Shown: piece by piece, positions 61,084-64,000 of the stretch
How positions within the stretch are numbered: position 1 is the first letter of the stretch
How the letters are laid out: each line of letters starts with the position of its first letter
Source: Ignisphaera aggregans DSM 17230
GTDB lineage: Archaea > Thermoproteota > Thermoprotei_A > Sulfolobales > Ignisphaeraceae
Direction: 5' to 3'
DNA: 64,000 bases
Assembly (NCBI GenBank): GCA_000145985.1
Contig: CP002098.1
Location: 1,654,501-1,718,500, forward strand
Translations under genes and position numbers: made by a program
Notes under the pieces: generated by a model
The model's database searches: none
Told to the model about the DNA's origin: nothing
What the model saw: the letters and a program-made list of their open reading frames with translations, nothing else

Positions 61084-61944
61084 ATGAAAACTAGTGTAGA
61101 TTTGAGAAAGTTGGAGAAGATAAAAGAGGCTATTAGAGAGAAGGAGAAGATTGTGGTGATGTTTTCTGGAGGAGTTGATAGTACACTTTTAGCTAAGTTG
61201 GCCTATGATGTACTTGGCAATAATGCTATAGCAGTAACTATAGATTCTCCTGTAATACCTAGATCTGAAATTAGAGATGCTATACAAATAGCTAAACTGA
61301 TAGGGATTCGCCATGAGGTTATAGAGATAGATGAATTGAGAAATAAATATTTGGTGGAGAATCCTCCAGATAGATGTTATTTATGTAGAAAGTTTAGAGA
61401 TGCGATAGTTAAGAACTGGGCTAAGAGAATAGGGTTTGATGTTGTAGCTGATGGGCTACACTATACTGATTTGGAAGACTATAGACCTGGTATAGCTGCA
61501 TCGACAGAAGATGGAATTTGGCACCCCTTTATTGAGTTCCAAGTCACAAAGGATGAAATTAGGGAGTATTCAAGGCTGCTAGGTCTTCCAACATGGAGTA
61601 AACCAAGTGTTGCATGTCTATGCTCTAGATTTCCATATGGATTTGGCTTAACTAGAGAGAGGGTAGAAATGGTAGAAAAAGCAGAAGAATTTCTAAAGAG
61701 TTTAGGCTTTAGAGAGGTCAGGGTTAGATACTTCCCATATAATATTGCCATAATAGAGGTGGATGATATTGAAAAAGCCATTAAAGAGAAAAATAGAATA
61801 ATTGAACAGTTAAAAGCTATAGGATTTTCATTTATATCTGTAGATCTAGAGGGGTTTAAAAGTGGAAAACTGAATAGAACGGTACTATGGTATTATCTAA
61901 AGGAAGAAAAACATGATCAATCAAAACACCTATCTATACAATGA
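61084..61944 (+). CDS. larE: LarE-like ATP-dependent sulfur transferase (PP-loop)
   Basis: About 286 residues from ATG 61084. The PP-loop MFSGGVDSTLLA at the N terminus adenylates the substrate; a DRCYLCRKF segment lies near residue 105 and the LarE cysteine region reads SVACLCSRFPYG, with a second Cys two positions after the sulfur-donor Cys of LarE. LarE thiolates the nickel-pincer precursor; in the Lactobacillus enzyme Cys176 is sacrificed. The extra cysteines here resemble LarE forms that bind a [4Fe-4S] cluster. No larA, larB or larC in the window. GTG 61048 and GTG 61081 are in-frame alternatives. Confidence 0.8.
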   Translation: MKTSVDLRKLEKIKEAIREKEKIVVMFSGGVDSTLLAKLAYDVLGNNAIAVTIDSPVIPRSEIRDAIQIAKLIGIRHEVIEIDELRNKYLVENPPDRCYLCRKFRDAIVKNWAKRIGFDVVADGLHYTDLEDYRPGIAASTEDGIWHPFIEFQVTKDEIREYSRLLGLPTWSKPSVACLCSRFPYGFGLTRERVEMVEKAEEFLKSLGFREVRVRYFPYNIAIIEVDDIEKAIKEKNRIIEQLKAIGFSFISVDLEGFKSGKLNRTVLWYYLKEEKHDQSKHLSIQ

Positions 61945-62108
61945 AGAGATTGTCATAATTAGCTATAAAGATTCTGTGATCAATAATATTTTAATCTTTA
62001 ACAATATTCCAAACAATATTTCAATTGCCCTTTCTAATCTTTCAGCTTTATTATCTTATTATTATCTTAGAAGAAACTAGATACCGCTAATTCATTAAAT
62101 ATTTTAAT

Positions 62109-63029
62109 CTATATAATATATGGATGGCGTAGGGCATTAATCTTAAAAAATGCTTCCCTAAGTCCATCTCTATTTATAGTAGGTCTTAGGAATGGTTTTA
62201 GGTCTATACCATTTCTAGCTAGTATACATGGTTTAAGAATTCCATCAGCTGAAAGTCTAATCCTATTGCAGTTTCTACAAAATTGTCTATTTCCTAACCA
62301 TCTGACAAGCTCTATTTCAATTCCGTTATATAGAACATATACAGGTCGTGCATGTATATCTCTTATATATTTCTTTACAGCTATAGACTCAATGTATTTC
62401 TCAATAGTTTCTAACGATATATAGTATTTACTAAAAATATTCCTTGGAATGGTTATAGGTTCTAATTCTATAAATCTAATCTTTATATTTCCATTAAATC
62501 TTGATGCAAATTTTATAAACTCTAGATATTCATCATCATTAATATTCTTCAAAACAACAATATTTATTGTTAATGGGGTTAAACCTACATCTAATGCTTT
62601 TTTGATACCATCTAAAACTATTTCAAGTGAGTCTATCCCTGTTATATATCTATACTTCTCTCTCGATAACGAGGGGATGCTAACATTAATCCTTTTAAGA
62701 CCTGCTTCAACAAGCTTCTCTGCTAAGATATGTAGAAAATATCCGTTTGTAGTCATCGATAAATCCTTTGGCTTTAACGAAGCTATTGATGATACTATCT
62801 CAATAATATCACGCCTTACTAATGGTTCACCACCTGTTATTTTAAACTCATTGATTCCAAGTTCCATGGCTATTTCTGCAATAGATCTAATTTCATTGGC
62901 ATTCAAAAACTCCTTATGTCGATACACCCCCCAGCCCTCCATATGACAGTAGACACAGTGATAATTACATTCATGGGTAACACTAATCCTTAGATTCCTT
63001 AAGATTCTTCCGAAGTTATCTATAAGCAA
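62109..63029 (-). CDS. moaA: GTP 3',8-cyclase, molybdenum/tungsten cofactor synthesis
   Basis: 306 residues. N-terminal Fe-S/SAM motif CNYHCVYC, KITGGEPLVRRD, and the C-terminal second cluster QFCRNCNRIRLSADG...LKPCIL, the two-cluster layout of MoaA. It rearranges GTP to the cyclic pyranopterin precursor of molybdopterin. Tungsto-pterin enzymes are common in hyperthermophiles, which would explain its need. The start is TTG at 63029 behind an AGGTTGA site. No other mo genes adjoin. Confidence 0.9.
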   Translation of the reverse strand: MLIDNFGRILRNLRISVTHECNYHCVYCHMEGWGVYRHKEFLNANEIRSIAEIAMELGINEFKITGGEPLVRRDIIEIVSSIASLKPKDLSMTTNGYFLHILAEKLVEAGLKRINVSIPSLSREKYRYITGIDSLEIVLDGIKKALDVGLTPLTINIVVLKNINDDEYLEFIKFASRFNGNIKIRFIELEPITIPRNIFSKYYISLETIEKYIESIAVKKYIRDIHARPVYVLYNGIEIELVRWLGNRQFCRNCNRIRLSADGILKPCILARNGIDLKPFLRPTINRDGLREAFFKINALRHPYII

Positions 63030-63142
63030 TAGATTTCAACCTTTATAGCATCATTCCTATGTTTAGCCTCATCTAGACATTAGCTAGGATAATAATCTGA
63101 AAATATAAATCTTCCTAAAATGACAAAATACTTATAACATTT

Positions 63143-63160
63143 GTTATCATTAGTGATAAC
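63143..63160 (+). promoter_or_regulatory. Perfect inverted repeat at a promoter, likely operator
   Basis: GTTATCA and TGATAAC flank TTAG, a perfect 7-bp inverted repeat with a 4-base centre, ending four bases before ATG 63165. A TATA-like AATACTTATAACAT lies at 63127-63140. A protein bound here would block initiation of a near-leaderless message. The factor is unknown. Confidence 0.5.
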
Positions 63161-63164
63161 TGTT

Positions 63165-64000
63165 ATGAAGATATGTCTAGCTCTGGTATATGCAAAGGAT
63201 AATAGATATACTGTAAATATTTTGAAAGCTGCAATAGAATACAAAGTACCTAATGTAGTAGTGTATACAGTTAGATGGGATGAGGACTATGATATTATTC
63301 AAAAAATTGCTATTCTAAATGAGAAATGTGAAAAGATGTTAATAGGATTTACATTTATGAGTACACAACTAATGTCTATAATTGACTATATAAAAATGAT
63401 AAGAAGGGTATTCCCAAATGCCATTCTAATAGCTGGTGGACCGCATGCCTCTGGAGACCCTCTTGGAACATTAACTAATCTTGGCTTTGATCTAGTAGTC
63501 TATGGCGAGGGTGAGGATACTATGATTGAGATACTTTCATCGATAATCAATGGTGGTGATCCATATGTCTGTGGAACAGCATATATAGATGGTGGTAAAA
63601 TGATAGTTAAGAAGAGATCTAGATATGTAGATCTAGATCAATATCCTCCCTTTCCATATTGGAGAAATACATTTAATCCTATAGAGATAATGCGTGGATG
63701 TTCAGCATCCTGCTATTTTTGCCAGGTTACATATCTCTATGGAGTTCCAAGATATAGAAGCATAGAGAGGATAGTATATTACAGTGAAATAATGTTGTCT
63801 TCAGGACTGAAAGATCTTAGATTTATAGCGCCAAACTCCCTCGGATATGGTAGTAGCAATGGTATTAAACCAGATAGTAAGGTCTTAGATCTTCTACATC
63901 AATTGAGGCTGTTAGCGAATAGATATGGGGGAAGAATATTTTTTGGTACGTTCCCTAGTGAGGTAAGACCTGATTCTGTTGAGGAAGATTTTATTAGGGA
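63165..64000 (+). CDS. B12-binding domain radical SAM protein, MJ1487-like, partial
   Basis: The first 278 residues are visible before the right edge. An N-terminal B12-binding-like Rossmann domain (residues 1-120, with LIAGGPHASGDP and VVYGEGEDT) precedes a radical SAM core with MRGCSASCYFCQVTY (three Cys) near 173-183. A segment ending with FIAPNSLGYG follows. This layout matches the MJ1487 family of cobalamin-dependent radical SAM proteins, of unknown reaction (methyl transfer or similar). The N-terminal domain lacks the DxHxxG cobalamin-binding motif in an obvious form, so B12 may not bind tightly. ATG 63165; preceded by the inverted repeat. Confidence 0.8.
   Translation, partial: MKICLALVYAKDNRYTVNILKAAIEYKVPNVVVYTVRWDEDYDIIQKIAILNEKCEKMLIGFTFMSTQLMSIIDYIKMIRRVFPNAILIAGGPHASGDPLGTLTNLGFDLVVYGEGEDTMIEILSSIINGGDPYVCGTAYIDGGKMIVKKRSRYVDLDQYPPFPYWRNTFNPIEIMRGCSASCYFCQVTYLYGVPRYRSIERIVYYSEIMLSSGLKDLRFIAPNSLGYGSSNGIKPDSKVLDLLHQLRLLANRYGGRIFFGTFPSEVRPDSVEEDFIR

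Overview
The window reads as chromosome of a hyperthermophilic crenarchaeon, most like a fermentative Desulfurococcales/Ignisphaera-type organism. The evidence is a Cren7 chromatin protein gene, low-GC coding DNA beside a very GC-rich tRNA, archaeal TATA promoters, frequent GTG/TTG starts with GGTG-type ribosome sites, a non-phosphorylating GAPDH (GapN), a SerK/O-phosphoserine route to cysteine, and GH12/GH94/GH3 beta-glucan enzymes with an Opp-type importer. The genus is an inference; no 16S rRNA gene is present.

Layout. 0-10.8 kb is amino-acid and carbon metabolism: an aconitase/isopropylmalate-dehydratase-type large subunit (cut by the left edge), an HMGL-type synthase resembling Re-citrate synthase, a serA-aminotransferase-DUF89 operon, gapN, sufS, then serK and an O-phosphoserine sulfhydrylase. 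10.8-29.5 kb is mixed housekeeping: HD protein, M50 protease, a decayed small gene, P-loop ATPase, ATP-cone protein, radical SAM, TatD-type hydrolase, two MFS carriers, an MscS-RCK-glycosyltransferase-like operon, an NSUN RNA methyltransferase, a URO-D-family protein, HAD hydrolase, GH3 beta-glucosidase, a membrane-fused CrtI-type oxidoreductase and tRNA-Gly(CCC).

29.7-45.2 kb is a beta-glucan/oligosaccharide locus: a surface GH12-like protein that has lost its nucleophile, DppB/DppC permeases, a stalked family-5 binding protein, a family-1 binding protein, a two-TM protein, OppD/OppF ATPases, divergently a GH94 cellobiose phosphorylase, an intracellular GH12 endoglucanase and a short GT35 glucan phosphorylase. 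With the GH3 enzyme at 25 kb this gives import, cleavage and phosphorolysis of cello-oligosaccharides.

46-53 kb holds a SPASM radical SAM protein, a Trm112-like protein, Elp3, an archaeal ATPase, a Trm9-like methyltransferase and a glycogen-synthase-like GT. Elp3, Trm112 and Trm9 together suggest a wobble-uridine modification module. 53-64 kb holds DUF763, cren7, a hypothetical gene, a GlmS whose glutaminase nucleophile is missing, a dUTPase/dCTP-deaminase-like protein, two hypotheticals, a TldD-family protein, LarE, MoaA and an MJ1487-type B12-binding radical SAM protein cut by the right edge and preceded by a perfect inverted repeat.

The items most worth a second look are the GlmS without Cys1, the Elp3/Trm112/Trm9 cluster, the degenerate SerK-like domain fused to the cysteine synthase beside an intact SerK, the nucleophile-less GH12-like surface protein, and the serA 5' end, which cannot be read in one frame from a normal start codon. 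No CRISPR array, insertion sequence or integrase was seen.
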